Shown in pieces: positions 23,582 to 35,571 of a stretch of 64,000 nucleotides of DNA; the first letter of the stretch is position 1, and the number at the start of each line of letters is the position of its first letter. The DNA comes from Blastocystis hominis (Eukaryota; Sar; Bigyra; Opalinata; Blastocystidae). Position numbers and translations under genes: made by a program. Under the pieces are notes generated by a model. It had not been told where the DNA came from, ran no database searches, and was given only the letters and a program-made list of their open reading frames with translations. The DNA lies in the NCBI RefSeq assembly GCF_000151665.1, contig NW_013171866.1, forward strand, positions 434,001 through 498,000. Direction: 5' to 3'.

Positions 23582-26500
23582 CTATCGTAACATGAACTCT
23601 CCTGCTCCGAAATGGATTGTCACGAGCAGCCTCTCTCTCATAATAGCATCACTCGAATACTGCGGCAACTCCAATTGAAAAAAGCACGTATGCGCCACGG
23701 GCAGCATCTCATCCGTCGCATCTTTATAACACAGCTTAAACGGCTTCGACCAGTCGTCACTCTTCGGTAACCGCGACCGACTCCACGTAAACCGCAAGAA
23801 AAGACTTCGATCCTTATTGCTCAGCCCTCGCATGACCCTCCAGAACCGCTGCACCACTTCATGCCGCTCCGTCCACCCAATATACACCGTGTGAAGCTTC
23901 AGCGCATCGATCGAGATCTACATCGCATCTCCTCCTCATCTCTACCTCCGGCTCTCCCTTCACCGCACGTTCTAACTGCTCCCACGTGAATAGCGACAGC
24001 GCTCGCTGCGGAACCAACGCATACACGCCCGCAGCGATCGCTTCGGCGGCTTGTTTCCCTTCGGTGAGTCGCGATTCCAACGCGAGCTGATAGAACTTCG
24101 ATCGGTTCGAATACGGTACCGGCACCTGCGATCCGCTCGGCATCAACTCGACCTCGTTTCCTGCGGAATCGAGAACGGAGAAAGTCAGCACGAAGAGCTC
24201 TTGGAAGTCTTCGGAGTCGTCGGTCTGCGTGAATTCGTTGACTTGGCGAAGCGTGGAAACGAACGCGTGATCGACACTATCCACATCGTCGATCGTCACC
24301 ACGTCTCCCACGATCGTTTTCCACACCGCGCTGCACAGTTCGAACGCCATTCGCTGCTTCGTCCGCAGCGCGATCCCGATCAGATTCCCCACAAAGCTGT
24401 ACATCGCGAGCGCGTCGCTGCTCTCGCGGTATTTTGGGTTCGGTAGATATTTCATTTCGCCTGGACTGTTCGGCTCGCGCGCGTTCTGACACGCCAGAAA
24501 CAGATCGATTCGGTCCGAAAACAGATCGTCGATGCACCGCTCGATCGTGTCGCGGTAGATTCCGTCCCAGTCCAGTCCTTGCTCTCCCTTCAGCTTCACT
24601 GCCAGCAAGCGTTCACGGCCATCGAGCGGCGCACGAAGCACTTCCACGGGGATATCGCGCGTTTCGCGGAAGAGCTGCGCGAAAGTGCATTGCGAACTCA
24701 GAGCGTGTTGTGTTTCTGTGTCGCTGCCACGTGACGGCAGCGCGTCGCGCTCCATGGCAGTGAATACGCGGCGATTATCGAGCTCGACGACGGGATAGCA
24801 GTCCTTTCCGTGATAAACTGTCTGCGAAATGGTGAGAGCGAGCACGTGCTCTTTGACGGGGGCGAAGATATAGCCGGTGAGGCCTGCGAGGATGCGGCCA
24901 AGTGTAATGATTCCGCTGTCGCGGGGCAGACCGAGGTCGACTAAATGAACGATGCGTTGGAGCTGTGCGTTGAAGTATTGAAGGAAGAAGAGACGAAGCC
25001 GGATATCGAGACGAGAGAAGGAATTGAGTCCGTAATGGCGCGCTTTGTCGTCTTCGCTGAGAGTAAAGTCGAGGAGAGAGAAGGTGAGCATGGCGTCGCT
25101 GGCGTTGCAGTGCTGCTCGAGAACGCTGACGAGCGAGAGATCGAGTCGACGCGTGAACCGCGCGAAGCAATCGGTGATTTGGTCGAGGGACGTCTGGGAA
25201 ACGGGCTGATTGCAGGAGGTGAGAAAGAAGGAAAGGAAGGAAGGCGGCGGAATGGATTGGTAGAATAGACATGTGGCCAGAACATAGACCGTTTCGACGC
25301 ACGTGCAGATCGTACTGCAGGAAGACGGAGAGATCAGGATCGACGGCGAATTCTTTACGGATGCGTCGGTTGATTTGGCTGGGAGGGAGTCGGTTGCAGG
25401 ACTTTCCGTCTGGACGAAATTGTTATAATAGAGAATTTGCTGGTTTCCACTTTTCGGATCCATCGACCGACTTTCATAGATTTGATGGAGCTGCAGAGAC
25501 AGTCGGCAGGACGTTAAGAATTCGATTAGAAGCGGCAAATGCTCGGGAACCATCGAGTTCTCGTCGATTCCCTCGCAGTAATCCATCACCACTTTGTACA
25601 ATCCGCTCACATCCGGGAGTTTCGCCAATGGCATGCAGAGATGCAGCATTTAATCAGCAATTCCACGATGGTCGATTTGAAGGGCAGTCCGGCCGTTCGT
25701 AAATAGGTCAGTAAGTTGGAGAAGACGCGCTGGAAGTATTCAGTAGGCGGATTCGCGAGGCGTTTGGAGATGTGGAGAACGAGATCCAACGCGAGGCAGT
25801 TCCAATCGAAGCAGGGCGATATTGGAATCTCCATATCGCCTCCCCATTGAATGTTCTCGAAGGGCTGCACCACGAACGCGTAGCCCCACGTCGGCTGCGC
25901 GTGGATGTTGCTTTCATAGAGGAATCGGAGCGTACTGCCGCGCACAGTGAACGAGCAGAAGTTGGAAGGACCGCCCGTGAAGCGAGCGATCACTTGCATG
26001 TGCTTTTCGTCGCGATAGAATGTGAGGAAGGCGTTATCGGTGTCCAGATAGCATCGCTTGTCGAAGACTACGCGCAGACCCGCAGCGGCTGGGAGCATGA
26101 CGCGGTCGTAGTAACTGACGCGAGTTGTGCTGGGGTGGAGCGAGACAACGCGATATTCGGAAGAGGACGCGGTTCGACCGAATTCGACAAGAGCGGGACC
26201 GGAAATCGAAGAAGAGGACGCAGATGAATGGAGAAGATCGGAATAACTGCGATGGAGGTGAGGCACGCAGGGATGAGAGAGCGTGACCGAAGAGCCAGTC
26301 CACAATCCAGCAGTAAGCGAAGAGAGAAGATCGCTTCCATGGGAGGACGTCCACACGATCTGCTTGAAGTTTTCTAAGAAAATGAGCTAACGCCGTAAGA
26401 TAATTGACAAAAAGAATGGAAGAATAGTGATTACAAACCGATAATGATAATAGAACCATAAGGTTGATTCGTTTCAACTAAAAGCTGAGCTAAACCTGCA

Positions 26501-26600
26501 GATAAACTGATCCAAATTAGAGAATTAGTATTGCTGCCAAGAAAGAAAATGAAAGAGCATAATCACAGATTAGATACATTGATATTGTAACATCTCTACA
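23582..26600 (-). CDS. HECT-domain E3 ubiquitin ligase (5' end unresolved)
   Basis: The C-lobe has the catalytic Cys in LPVAHTCFFQLELPQYSS (near 23670). The N-lobe includes VKLKGEQGLDWDGIYRD and ALAMYSFVGNLIGIALRTK. Upstream is a CUB-like beta domain (AFLTFYRDEKHMQVIARF, then WGYAFVV) as in HERC2-type and ZZEF1-type proteins, so a large HERC/HECTD-class ligase is likely. An intron near 23906-23930 joins the two HECT lobes. The main frame is broken near 25650: the same protein continues in another frame across an AAA run (25649-25651), best explained by one missing A, either a sequence error or a real lesion; no intron fits. 5' exons continue past 26480 (for example QLLVETNQPYGSIIII joined to ENFKQIVW) and were not all found. 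GC-rich, unlike the flanking DNA. Confidence 0.78.
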
Positions 26601-28093
26601 TCCTGTACCTAATGTGTTATCAAGTTATTAAAAGTAGCAAACCTCAAGTAATTGCAATAAGACAATGTTATATTTGTAAATGATCAGTCCGAAACAGCAT
26701 TCAATGATCAAAATACGAGTAACATACAACACAAAATAGATCTGTTGGAAAACGATAAATCGAAAATAAAGAAAGAACAAAAGCTGCCTTTGGCTAATCA
26801 TCCTGAGACTACAAAGAAAAATAAACAAATAGGTAAAGATATTGTAGTTATTGCGAATCCATAGCCTTTTAACTAATATGAGAAGAGTTTATTTTTTATA
26901 ATTCTTTGTTTTTCAGCAAGTAAAAAACCATTACTGACAGATATAAAAAAGCATTCTTCCACATAATTCAAAAAGTATAAGAGACTATCTTGATGTAATA
27001 GATTATTCATGTAGTTTGCTTGGAAATAATAATTGCCAAGAACTGATTAACATTATAACAAATGGTAATTGAAATGAAAAATTACAACTCCATTTGAAGT
27101 GGACGAAACATAGGTTTCAAGTGCTTGTGTACTTATTACTACTGTTCCTTTTGTGGCTACAAGTTATGTATGATAATAAGATTTAAAGCTGGAATAGACT
27201 GAATTAACTGCGTTATTATTGCACAAAAATTACGTCACACACACACATAGATAAAACCATTGTATTCCACTGCCTAACAGTACTATATATTTTTTTATCG
27301 TAATCCTTTATAAAGCTTTCAATACTCATCTTAAGTACTAGCTTATTGTTAGTGCAAATGAAATCCTTTTATATCTATGATTCAAAATTCGTTCTGTAAC
27401 ACCATTTATGCCATTACAGTGTTCTATCATGTGAGATAATAGCCCGCCTAACTCTAGCGACATATTGTGAAAACCTACGAATCAACAGCCGTTTTCATTT
27501 CTCTTTAGGAACTCAAGCTTTTGTACAAGCCAAAATTATCAATATGAAATAGATTTTCATCATGTGAACAAATTGACTAAAAAAAGTGTCTACCCCCTAA
27601 TTATCAACATATTAAAGGTATGATTGAAGCAAAAGAATATTACCTTCAAAAATCACTTACTACCCATGTTTTCTCCATCATAATGGAAAGGTCCACCATA
27701 GAAATAATGTAAAATGACGATAAATTATGATCTCACTGCAGAGAGTAAATACTACAACGCAAACTACTTACTCTCACCTAATAAGTACAAACAAATGTAG
27801 ACACACGCAATTTCATAGTTTGTCTTATGTCTGGACAATTCCCTTCAGTCCTATCGCTTTTGCATACATAGTCACTGTTTCACATAATTCCAAATATTCA
27901 TGCACTAAATATCCTATACTCAGAAAATGCAGCCTACAAAAACGCTTCATACAACCTAAGACACCTACAGCCCATTCCCCATCACACAGATAGTGCAAAT
28001 ATCTAGTAAGAAAATTTTAATGTAAACAATTATTTGACTGAGACTACAAACTCACTTTTCTCTTTGCCTTTTTTTCATTACTATATTCCAATA
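26601..28093. other. AT-rich 1.5-kb stretch without a supported gene
   Basis: Only short, mostly hydrophobic frames occur. Some minus-strand pieces near 26640-26830 could be further 5' exons of the HECT gene, but no splicing path was found. It includes a short CA run near 27240 and many stop codons in all frames. Confidence 0.45.
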
Positions 28094-29917
28094 ATGAAAT
28101 CACAGTGTATTCATAATATACAATTTATAATCAGTAGCTGGGCTGCAGCCAGTCAAGGGCAGTATTTTTTTACTGGATGGCTACTTAACGGTTGGAGAAC
28201 CTCAAGAAATTACTATAAATCACTCACAATATATATTACAAAACTTTCAAGAGCAACACAAGGATGAGTACACATTGAAAAAAGATGGGAAGGTTTGCTT
28301 ATATCAGAACGGCGTAATAAAGATGGTATTTGAAGAAAACGAAGACGGAGCCCAAATTGGAGATTTTACTTACTATGAGAATGGCCGTGTTGCCTTTGTT
28401 CAATCATATGATGATATTTGGTACAACCGCAATTTTAACCGCGTTATAAACCATGTAAATGGAGAACGGATGGAGATTGTTTCTCATGACAGTGAAAATC
28501 TGATATACCACGGAGAATTCAACAAATACAGGGAACGAGAAGGATGGGGAATCGCGTATGATGGAAAATCGGGTGCCATGCTGCTGGAAGGGATCTGGAA
28601 AAAGAATAAGCTTGTGGAAATCATTCGTAAAATCGAAGGAGCTACCATGATTGAATTTAAGCGAAATGGAGACAATACGAAAGCTTCCAATCGAATTCCC
28701 GTGTATGTCGGCGAATTCATATATGACGAGCTAAATGAGTCGTTTATTCGACATGGTCGAGGCTATTTAATCGACGAAGAAACGCGGATTGCGATACGGG
28801 AATGCGAATGGAAAGATGGAATGGAAGTAAGTGGAAGAGATCTATATGATGGATGGTACAGTCCTTCTCCTGATCCTGCCTTATTATCATCGTCTACTCT
28901 CAATCCACCAATATCGAGTGCTTCGGATCCTTCTACGAACCAACCTGTTATTTCTATTTCGGAGTCGTCAAAATTTTTAAGCATTAGTAATGAGGTGTCC
29001 AATCTGTCAATTGCGTCAAACAGCTGTAATGAATGCATGGAGTTGGATTTTAGTAAGTTCAATATACTGCAATCGATCGAAATTGGCAATAACTGCTTTA
29101 CCTCAGTGAGAAAGTTTAACATTGAACGACTGAGAGGATTGAAAAGTATAAGAATCGGAAGCAGTTCTTTTTCTCTCGTGAAGGAGCAGAATTGGAACTC
29201 GGAGGAGGCAAATGATACTGACAAATCGTTTTGCATCTTATCTTGTAAGAATCTGCAGACGATAAAAATAGGTGAATGGAGTTTTGCAGATTTTGCTGGA
29301 GGCTTTACATTACGAGACCTTCCCTCGATTCAATCACTCGAAATCGGATCGATGGAGAAGAAATCGAACAATTTCTATTTTAGCTCGTTTACAATCCAAA
29401 GTATGGGAGTATGAACCAAATACTAATCAGCAGATCTTCCTTGCCTGGTATCCGTTTTGTTGGGCAGCGGGTCGTTTGATTATTCCAGTTCAACCGTGTT
29501 CCATAGTATGAAATAGTTGTTTTGGGGAATCTCTGTAGATCTGCCTAAATTGGTGTCGATTTCACTCGGTGAATTTGCACTTGAAGGTCGATATGAAGAT
29601 TTGTCTTGCTCGTTGGTGATGCGAAGTAGACTTTATTCAGTGCATTCCTCATATTAGATCTCCCTGCGCTTTCGTCCATTTGTTCTAAGGGATACAGCTT
29701 TTATTATTATCGTTCGGTTATTTTTGAGAGTGATTGATGATTTGAGGAGTGTAATGATACAGATATTCCTAATCTGGTAACTGTGGACTTGCCAAGGGAT
29801 CGGTATGGAAAACCGTTTGATAGCGTAAGCAAGAAAAGTATTTCCAGTACGTGTTCATTTGTTCTTTCATTCGCAGATGTCTCGCCTATTTTGGTTCAAC
29901 TGGTTCCAAATTCATAA
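28094..29917 (+). CDS. MORN-repeat plus LRR protein, copy A
   Basis: Exon 1 encodes only MKSQ plus one base; intron 28107-28137 leads to SGLQPVKGSIFLLDGYL. The N-terminal part has MORN-like units (LIYHGEFNKYREREGWGIAY, YVGEFIY..RHGRGYLID). A Ser/Pro-rich link follows, then leucine-rich repeats of the form LxxIxIGxxxF. The C-terminal repeats each sit in their own small exon, split by phase-1 introns at 29401-29430, 29506-29538, 29626-29657, 29730-29762 and 29847-29876; internal exons are 75, 87, 72 and 84 bp and begin with a variant of (N/D)(L/I)P. Encoded TAA. The function is unknown; MORN units often bind membranes or serve as scaffolds and LRRs bind proteins. Paralogues lie at 30171-32007 (-), 51328-53090 (+) and at the right edge. 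Confidence 0.75.
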
Positions 29918-30170
29918 TAAATCTTCTGTGAAGATAATCTGTGTATGAATTTTAGTTTTGAATTGTCTATTGTTCAAACTCATACGATTTTTATTATTTG
30001 AATAGTGTGCTTTGTTACTACTGAATTCTTCTGCTATAAAATAGAGGATGAAGCAGTACAGAGTTTCAGTTGTTGTGAGTGTTTACTTGTGTAACAAAGC
30101 AGATGACATTGAATATAGTTAAGCTAAACAATTCGATTCTACATATTCAACGGCAGGTGTTCTTGGATGT
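29918..30170. other. Spacer between the convergent MORN/LRR paralogues
   Basis: About 250 bp, AT-rich, without a frame I can support and without an exact TGTTTGTT; poly(A) signals for either gene were not recognised here. Confidence 0.4.
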
Positions 30171-32007
30171 TCAATGAAAGAAGTTTGCTAATAAAGAAGA
30201 AACGTCTAAACACTTAAGAAGACGAATCCTTGATTACTTGAAACAGAATGGGATTCAACATACCCAAAGCATCCAGTCATATTCATTGCTCGAAGATTGG
30301 GGATATCTATCCATTGTCCATGCCAAAGAACTGAATACTTTTCAATATTACGATTCGCTGCTCGTAGAAATTAAGTTCCTTTCCAAGAGAGCAGATGGAC
30401 AATAAACCAGGTAGATCTAGTATCAGTATAATTGCAGCTGGTACCTACCTCGCATGGTTAATGAACAGGAATGATTCTCAGGATGCCCATATAAAGCAGC
30501 GCGATCCAGTTTGATGGTTGTTAAGGACGGAAGATCTATTTATATCAAAGAGATTTAAAGTGTGAATACTTTCAATGATGGTAGACAATGAGTAGCAGAA
30601 TGCTCCGTCACCCAATTCAAGAATCTGAAGTTGTGGAAGGTCTATACATAATAAGCAACAAGTCTGCATTCCTACCTCGAACCACCAATGAACTGAAAAA
30701 GAAATTGTTAGAGTGTTTACCAATCGATCCGATACGTATTGATTTGAGAGAGTTCAAATTTCTCAATTCAAACTGTCCTGAACAATCAGAAAAACTGTAT
30801 TCATCGATGGTAATTGATTCCAATTTGTCACAGTTCACAATATGGAATGATTTGCTGTAGTCTTCCTTGTAGCAATACTTGGACTGGGTAAAGGAGCAGT
30901 TGCCTATCTTCAGTCTTTTTAATTTCTTTAGGCCATTAAGATTGAAAGATTTCACAGAAAAAAAGCAGTTATCTCCTATCTCAATGGATTTGAGACAGCT
31001 ATATGAGTTCAGATTCAGTGAGCTGAGATGATTGCCACAGTTTGACGCGACAACGAGATCCGTGATGTTGATATCAATTTCATGCAGTTGTTCACTCCTG
31101 ATTACTTCAATCTTGTTTTGTGCAAAGAAAGAAGATGGGTCTTCTGTTTGCATATTTTCCTGTGACAAGTTGTTAATCACATTGCGAATGCTATCCTGAA
31201 TTCCCTTCTCATACCAACCTTCATATAGATCATCTCCCTTTATCTCTATTCCATGGTCCCATTCACTCTCTCGAATTGCTGCTCCACTGGACTCATCAAT
31301 CAGGTAACCAGTTCCATTTCTGAAGATCGATCCATCCTCAAAACAATATCCACCTATATACATAGGTATTTGCTGCCAGATAGCCTGACTACTTGTCTCA
31401 GAATACTCAATCATGGTATTGTTATCCTTATCAAATTCGCGAGTCACGCAAATTAAGTTGTCTTTTTCCCAGATACCTTCAAATAGCTCTTTTCCGCTGT
31501 TTATGTCAAATTCGATGCCGCGACCATTTCGATTCATTTCGTAGTCGAACTCCCCTTGATAGATCACATTTCCAAAACTCTCATCGCTGATTATTTCGGA
31601 ATCCGATTTCTTGTACTGAATAGTCATGATAAGCTTATTTTTCACATTTTTAATAACTCTCTTATCATTTCTTCCAAAAATGGAATTCCAATTTTCTCTA
31701 CGCACAGCTTTTCCTTTTACATACTCGGTAATTCCCCCTTCTCGTTTTCCATTTTTCATCATCCATGAAAGAGATATGATTCCGCGATTGTACAACTGGC
31801 AGCGTCCCTCGACTTTTCCATCCTTTAATTCACATACCGTAAATTCCTTTGCGTGCTCTCCCTGGTATAACTGTAACTCATATTCACGGGACTGATTCAC
31901 GAATCTCATTTTTTCGCCAGCAATGTACCCATTCAGAAGATACTGTCCACACTTGTCTTCTAAATATTAATTTAAATCTTGAACTGGTTACCAATACTAT
32001 TCACCAT
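30171..32007 (-). CDS. MORN-repeat plus LRR protein, copy B
   Basis: Starts MVNSIE across a 32-bp intron (31960-31991) into DKCGQYLLNGYI, parallel to copy A. MORN-like units (VIYQGEFDYEMNRNGRGIEF, YIGGYCFEDGSIFRNGTGYL) are followed by LRRs such as LKSIEIGDNCFFSVKSF and LKRLKIGNCSF. From about 30640 leftward the repeats are again one per exon with phase-1 introns of 26-34 bp: DLPQLQILELGDGAF, then DLPSLTTIKLDRAAL, then DLPGLLSICSLGKEL, then DIPNLRAMNMTG. The last exon, ending in TGA at 30171-30173, is the least certain part. It is tail to tail with copy A at clearly diverged protein level, so the duplication is not recent. Confidence 0.72.
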
Positions 32008-33535
32008 TGTAAATCTTTTTTTGTGTTTCGGTTTAGGTTATCCGTTAATTTTAACATATCGTCAATTTTAACAAGCGATGATATGGTGTGATTATTATGC
32101 AGAGTCTGTAGTCGTTGTTAGTTTTGAGATGAAATGAGATTTTTACCGAACAATACTTTTTTGCATTTTAGTGGTGATTCTATTTTTGCAGCCAAATTAT
32201 TGTGCTTGGTTATCATTGTGGTATTATTATCTATGTTATGGTCCTATTTACACACATTTTGCGAAATGAGTGAATGTCATTTTGTTTAGATGTTAGAAGA
32301 GTTTATAGCATGGCCTATTTTGGTATTTACCCTTCTTTTACACGTTTTGGGAATGATCAATCCTGAAAATTAACAAGAAGATGTTATCATCATGACATAG
32401 TATTTTCTTGACAAATATTGCTCAAGAGGATGTTATGCAATGAATGGACATTCACTCTTGACCTTAGTATGGCTCTATCATAGGGTTATTATATATCCTT
32501 GGTACACAAAACGTAGTCATGATATTCAAACATAGAATAGGAAAAGTGGAAACTATTGAGCTGTGTTGTGTCCTTCTTCGTTTTCTATTTATTGGATATT
32601 CATGTATGGAGCGATACGATCATACCCAAAATAGAAGAGAAGGGAAAAGTACAAAAATACAGATGACTGGTTTGTGCAAAATAAACGTTGAACCCTGTTA
32701 TTGTTTCGTTATTGTTAATCATGAAAATATGTACAATCCAGAATCGTGAATGCATTGAATTGATAATTGCTGTTGCTGTAAGACAAAATATAGGCTGGCA
32801 TATGGAACTGCTGAACGGAAGGATTATTCACATGTTACACGGAATACTGAAATCATGAATAACCATAAAGATAGGTATTGTTACGCCTATATGTCGAAGT
32901 GAAAATACAACATCCCGATTACTTACCATTCCTTCGGAACTATTGTACTCTAAACGGTGTGAAACCCTTTTACAGGAGAAGCGGTATGTCAGCATCTCAT
33001 CTCATCTTCTTCATAAAAGTGTTCGAGTGAAAACAGCTGTTATCCTATCATGAAAACCGTTCTTTAGAATCCATTGTACTTTCTAAAATGAGGTCTATTA
33101 AGCCATTTCTCTTTCCGCAGATTAACTGAACATCGATTCTGGTAAACAGGTGGCTTGTGAGATACTTTATTAAAAGCCTTCTCTCCACTTGTTTGTTTTT
33201 CCAAACTTAGCTGCTATGTAGGATGAAGGTTGAAACGTTTCAATAGGATTTCGTTGTTTCTTTCCGTGTTACTCCATTACAATTACCTTTTCATTTTATC
33301 AATAATATATACTGCGATAACGTGCATTTCTCTCTACATTTCACCAATTTCCATGAGCATTCTTGTTCACTGTGCTGCAGAATTCATATGTAACATGAAA
33401 ATCATACTGTGCTACAGATCTAGTACTGTTACTTATAGTTTTTTTACTAGATTAAGTGTAATCATTAACTACAGAGGCCTGGGCATATTTGACTCTACGA
33501 CTTACTGGATATACAAACAATCTATGTAAATAATA

Positions 33536-33757
33536 GGTTCTGACAATACCGAACCCAGAATCGATCCCGTATTTGTACTAGCAGAACCTACTTCAGTCGG
33601 GACTGTAGATGAAATAAAAGCGATATCAATCATTCCAGAGAATGATTGGTATCCATGTCCAGAAGAAATATGTGCTATCTATAGTATTATACGCCTTCAC
33701 AATTGTTCGTTGAATAGCTCGCGCAGTTTATTCTTCGTTGGAGCGTTAGGAAAGTGA
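33536..33757 (+). CDS. Possible orphan exon, unrecognised
   Basis: A 73-codon open frame directly after an intron-acceptor-like AATAATAG, ending in TGA. It reads RIDPVFVLAEPTSVGTVDE and later NDWYPCPEEICAIYSIIRLH, which looks protein-like in composition, but no upstream start or splice partner could be fixed and no family is recognised. It could be the last exon of a small gene in the 33.2-33.8 kb region or a remnant. Confidence 0.25.
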   Translation, partial: GSDNTEPRIDPVFVLAEPTSVGTVDEIKAISIIPENDWYPCPEEICAIYSIIRLHNCSLNSSRSLFFVGALGK

Positions 33758-33905
33758 TATGTAGCCATTTGAACAGTCCAGTAGTCATTTGAATTGTAGA
33801 AGCTCATCGATGCTGATCATTTCCTCCTCCTCTCTCCTAAATCCAACTAATCTACAATATCTCAGTTATACGCACTCTACTCCTCCTATTCTCACTCATT
33901 TATCA

Positions 33906-33913
33906 AACAAACA
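33906..33913 (-). terminator. TGTTTGTT poly(A) motif of the cyclophilin gene
   Basis: CTG-TG-AAT-TGTTTGTT on the gene strand: the genomic TGA and a poly(A)-made TGA coincide here. Confidence 0.7.
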
Positions 33914-33915
33914 AT

Positions 33916-34650
33916 TCACAGCTCTCCAGAGTCCACAATAACCACCTTCCTAACGATTAAACAAACAAAAATTCACATACTTGGTAGGAGTGCCGCTTCC
34001 CGTTCCCACAGCTTCGATTTGCTTCACAATCTCCATACCTTCGATCACCTTACCAAAAACAACGTGGCGACCATCCAGCCACTGGGTCTTCACCTACACA
34101 TCAGCAAATAGAAAGATCATTCATACAGTCGTGATGAAGAACTGGGATCCGTTTGTATCGGGTCCAGCGTTGGCCATCGAAAGGATTCCAGGGCCCGTGT
34201 GCTTCAGCTTGAAGTTCTCGTCAGAAAACTTCTCTCCATAGATAGACTCGCCTCCAGTGCCATTTCCAGCGGTAAAGTCACCACCCTGAATCATGAAGTT
34301 GGGGATAATACGATGGAAGATCGATCCCTTGTAATGCAGAGGCTTTCCGCTCTTTCCGATTCCCTTCTCTCCAGTGCACAGAGCGCGGAAGTTCTCTACA
34401 GTCTTAGGAACTGTCTTGCCAAAGCTAGAGTTCAGAGAGGTTCTCAACTACAAACAGGCCCATTACGATTCTTCCGACCTTCTCGCCGTCAATCTCGATA
34501 TCAAAGTAGACCTTGTTCGTAATCTTGGGCTCTCTTTTCTATTTGTAAAACGAATTGACAAAACAGCACAGTTCCCTTGGAACGAGCCTCCACAGCAGAG
34601 AAGCAAATGGCGAAGGCCAAAGCAGCAAGTAAAATGGAATAATACCGCAT
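33916..34650 (-). CDS. Secreted cyclophilin-type peptidyl-prolyl isomerase
   Basis: Signal peptide [22 protein letters not shown] at residues 1-22, then a cyclophilin A/B-type domain: [55 protein letters not shown] (catalytic Arg and FMxQGGDF), [20 protein letters not shown] and [17 protein letters not shown]. It ends [11 protein letters not shown], the normal C-terminus of cyclophilin B. Four introns of about 31-33 bp restore frame, including one that splits MGL|FGK and a last one that joins TPTK to KVVIV. It isomerises X-Pro bonds in the secretory pathway; no KDEL-type retention signal is present. The first few residues before the domain are basic (RSKGTKREPK). Confidence 0.93.
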
Positions 34651-34867
34651 TTACCAGTGTGGTAAGAAAAAAATGACAAATTGAAATGGTTTATGATGTG
34701 ATGGTACAATTCCATGAGCGCTGCGATGTGGTTTGAAAGATTTCTGTCATACCATGAGAGTTCAACTCAGAAATAGTGAACATTCTCCATTGTGGTGGTT
34801 TAGGTTGAAAGGCTGACTGGGTGATGTACTCCAAAATCTATTTCGGTGGAGTCAATATTAACTCGTT

Positions 34868-34895
34868 TTCTGGAATGTTCTGGAATGTTCTGGAA
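34868..34895 (+). promoter_or_regulatory. Perfect heat shock element upstream of Hsp20
   Basis: Six alternating half-sites TTC..GAA..TTC..GAA..TTC..GAA with exact 2-bp spacing, about 59 bp before the Hsp20 ATG. This is an ideal binding site for trimeric HSF. Confidence 0.88.
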
Positions 34896-34953
34896 TGGTT
34901 GGACTATTTTTGTAAATTGACATAAATTATTTGATTTACCTAAGTTAGTGATA

Positions 34954-35412
34954 ATGAGCATTATTTTCCGTGACCCTTTCTTTGATGGTTTTGATGACTT
35001 GCTGGTTTCGACCTATCCTAGACAGCAAGACTTGGATGCCTGGTTTGATGATGGAATTCGGCGTGATGTGATTACTCCGTTTAGTGGATTTGGTCGAATG
35101 GACATGAGGGAGAACGAGAAGGAATACGAAATGAGAATGGATCTGCCTGGAATGGACAAGAGTGAAATCAAGATGCATGTGGAAGACAATGGACTTGTGA
35201 TTGAAGGAGAGAGAAAGAGTGAGAAGAAGGAGGAGAAGGACAAGTACCATTTCTGTGAGCGCCACTTCGGTTCTTTCCACCGTGAAGTATCTCTTCCTGA
35301 GAATGCGAACGTGGATGGTATTAACGCGATGTATGATAACGGAGTATTGAAGGTAGTGATTCCCAAGAAGGAGGAGAGAGAAAGTGGAAGAAAGCAGATT
35401 TGTGTAAACTAA
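34954..35412 (+). CDS. Small heat shock protein (Hsp20/alpha-crystallin)
   Basis: About 152 aa without introns. Residues about 50-145 form the alpha-crystallin domain: EKEYEMRMDLPGMDKSEIKM, LVIEGERKS, a charged KKEEKDKYHF loop, GSFHREVSLPENANVDG and the A-x-x-x-n-G-V-L motif as MYDNGVLKVVIPKKE. These are ATP-independent holdases. The N-terminal arm is short (MSIIFRDPFFDGFDDLL) and the C-terminal extension is basic with no I-x-I motif. ATG at 34954 is chosen over an in-frame upstream GTG. The heat shock element just upstream argues for heat induction, and lack of introns suits a fast stress gene. Confidence 0.93.
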   Translation: MSIIFRDPFFDGFDDLLVSTYPRQQDLDAWFDDGIRRDVITPFSGFGRMDMRENEKEYEMRMDLPGMDKSEIKMHVEDNGLVIEGERKSEKKEEKDKYHFCERHFGSFHREVSLPENANVDGINAMYDNGVLKVVIPKKEERESGRKQICVN

Positions 35413-35571
35413 GTATTTTTATAGCTGTACTACTTTGAGCTCTTTGTTTGAAACAAACTTTTTTCTTAAGCCTTCCTGTTTGCTTTTATTATTTCTCTTC
35501 GGATCGCGCTAATAATCGTATATAGAGCACGCAGAAGTCTAATCCATTAAACTGTTTTTTTAAAGTGATAA

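Larger units (their letters stand above)
32008..33915. other. AT-rich 1.9-kb stretch, mostly without supported genes
   Basis: Scattered short frames only. A 99-residue hydrophobic frame (33230-33529) has no intron support or recognisable motif. The only piece I would flag as coding-like is listed separately at 33536-33757. Confidence 0.4.

Noticed and set aside
26628-26828. Hydrophobic minus-strand frame as a separate gene
   Set aside because: Poly-hydrophobic translation of AT-rich DNA; at most part of the unresolved 5' region of the HECT gene.
30105-30405. Small plus-strand gene of about 90 aa with a 27-bp intron
   Set aside because: It lies antisense to the last LRR exons of MORN/LRR copy B, which continue the family pattern (DLPGLLSICS, DIPNLRAMNM) with consistent phase-1 introns. 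The minus-strand reading is far better supported.
33230-33529. Hydrophobic 99-aa plus-strand frame
   Set aside because: No family pattern, no consistent splicing to neighbours and typical of AT-rich non-coding DNA.
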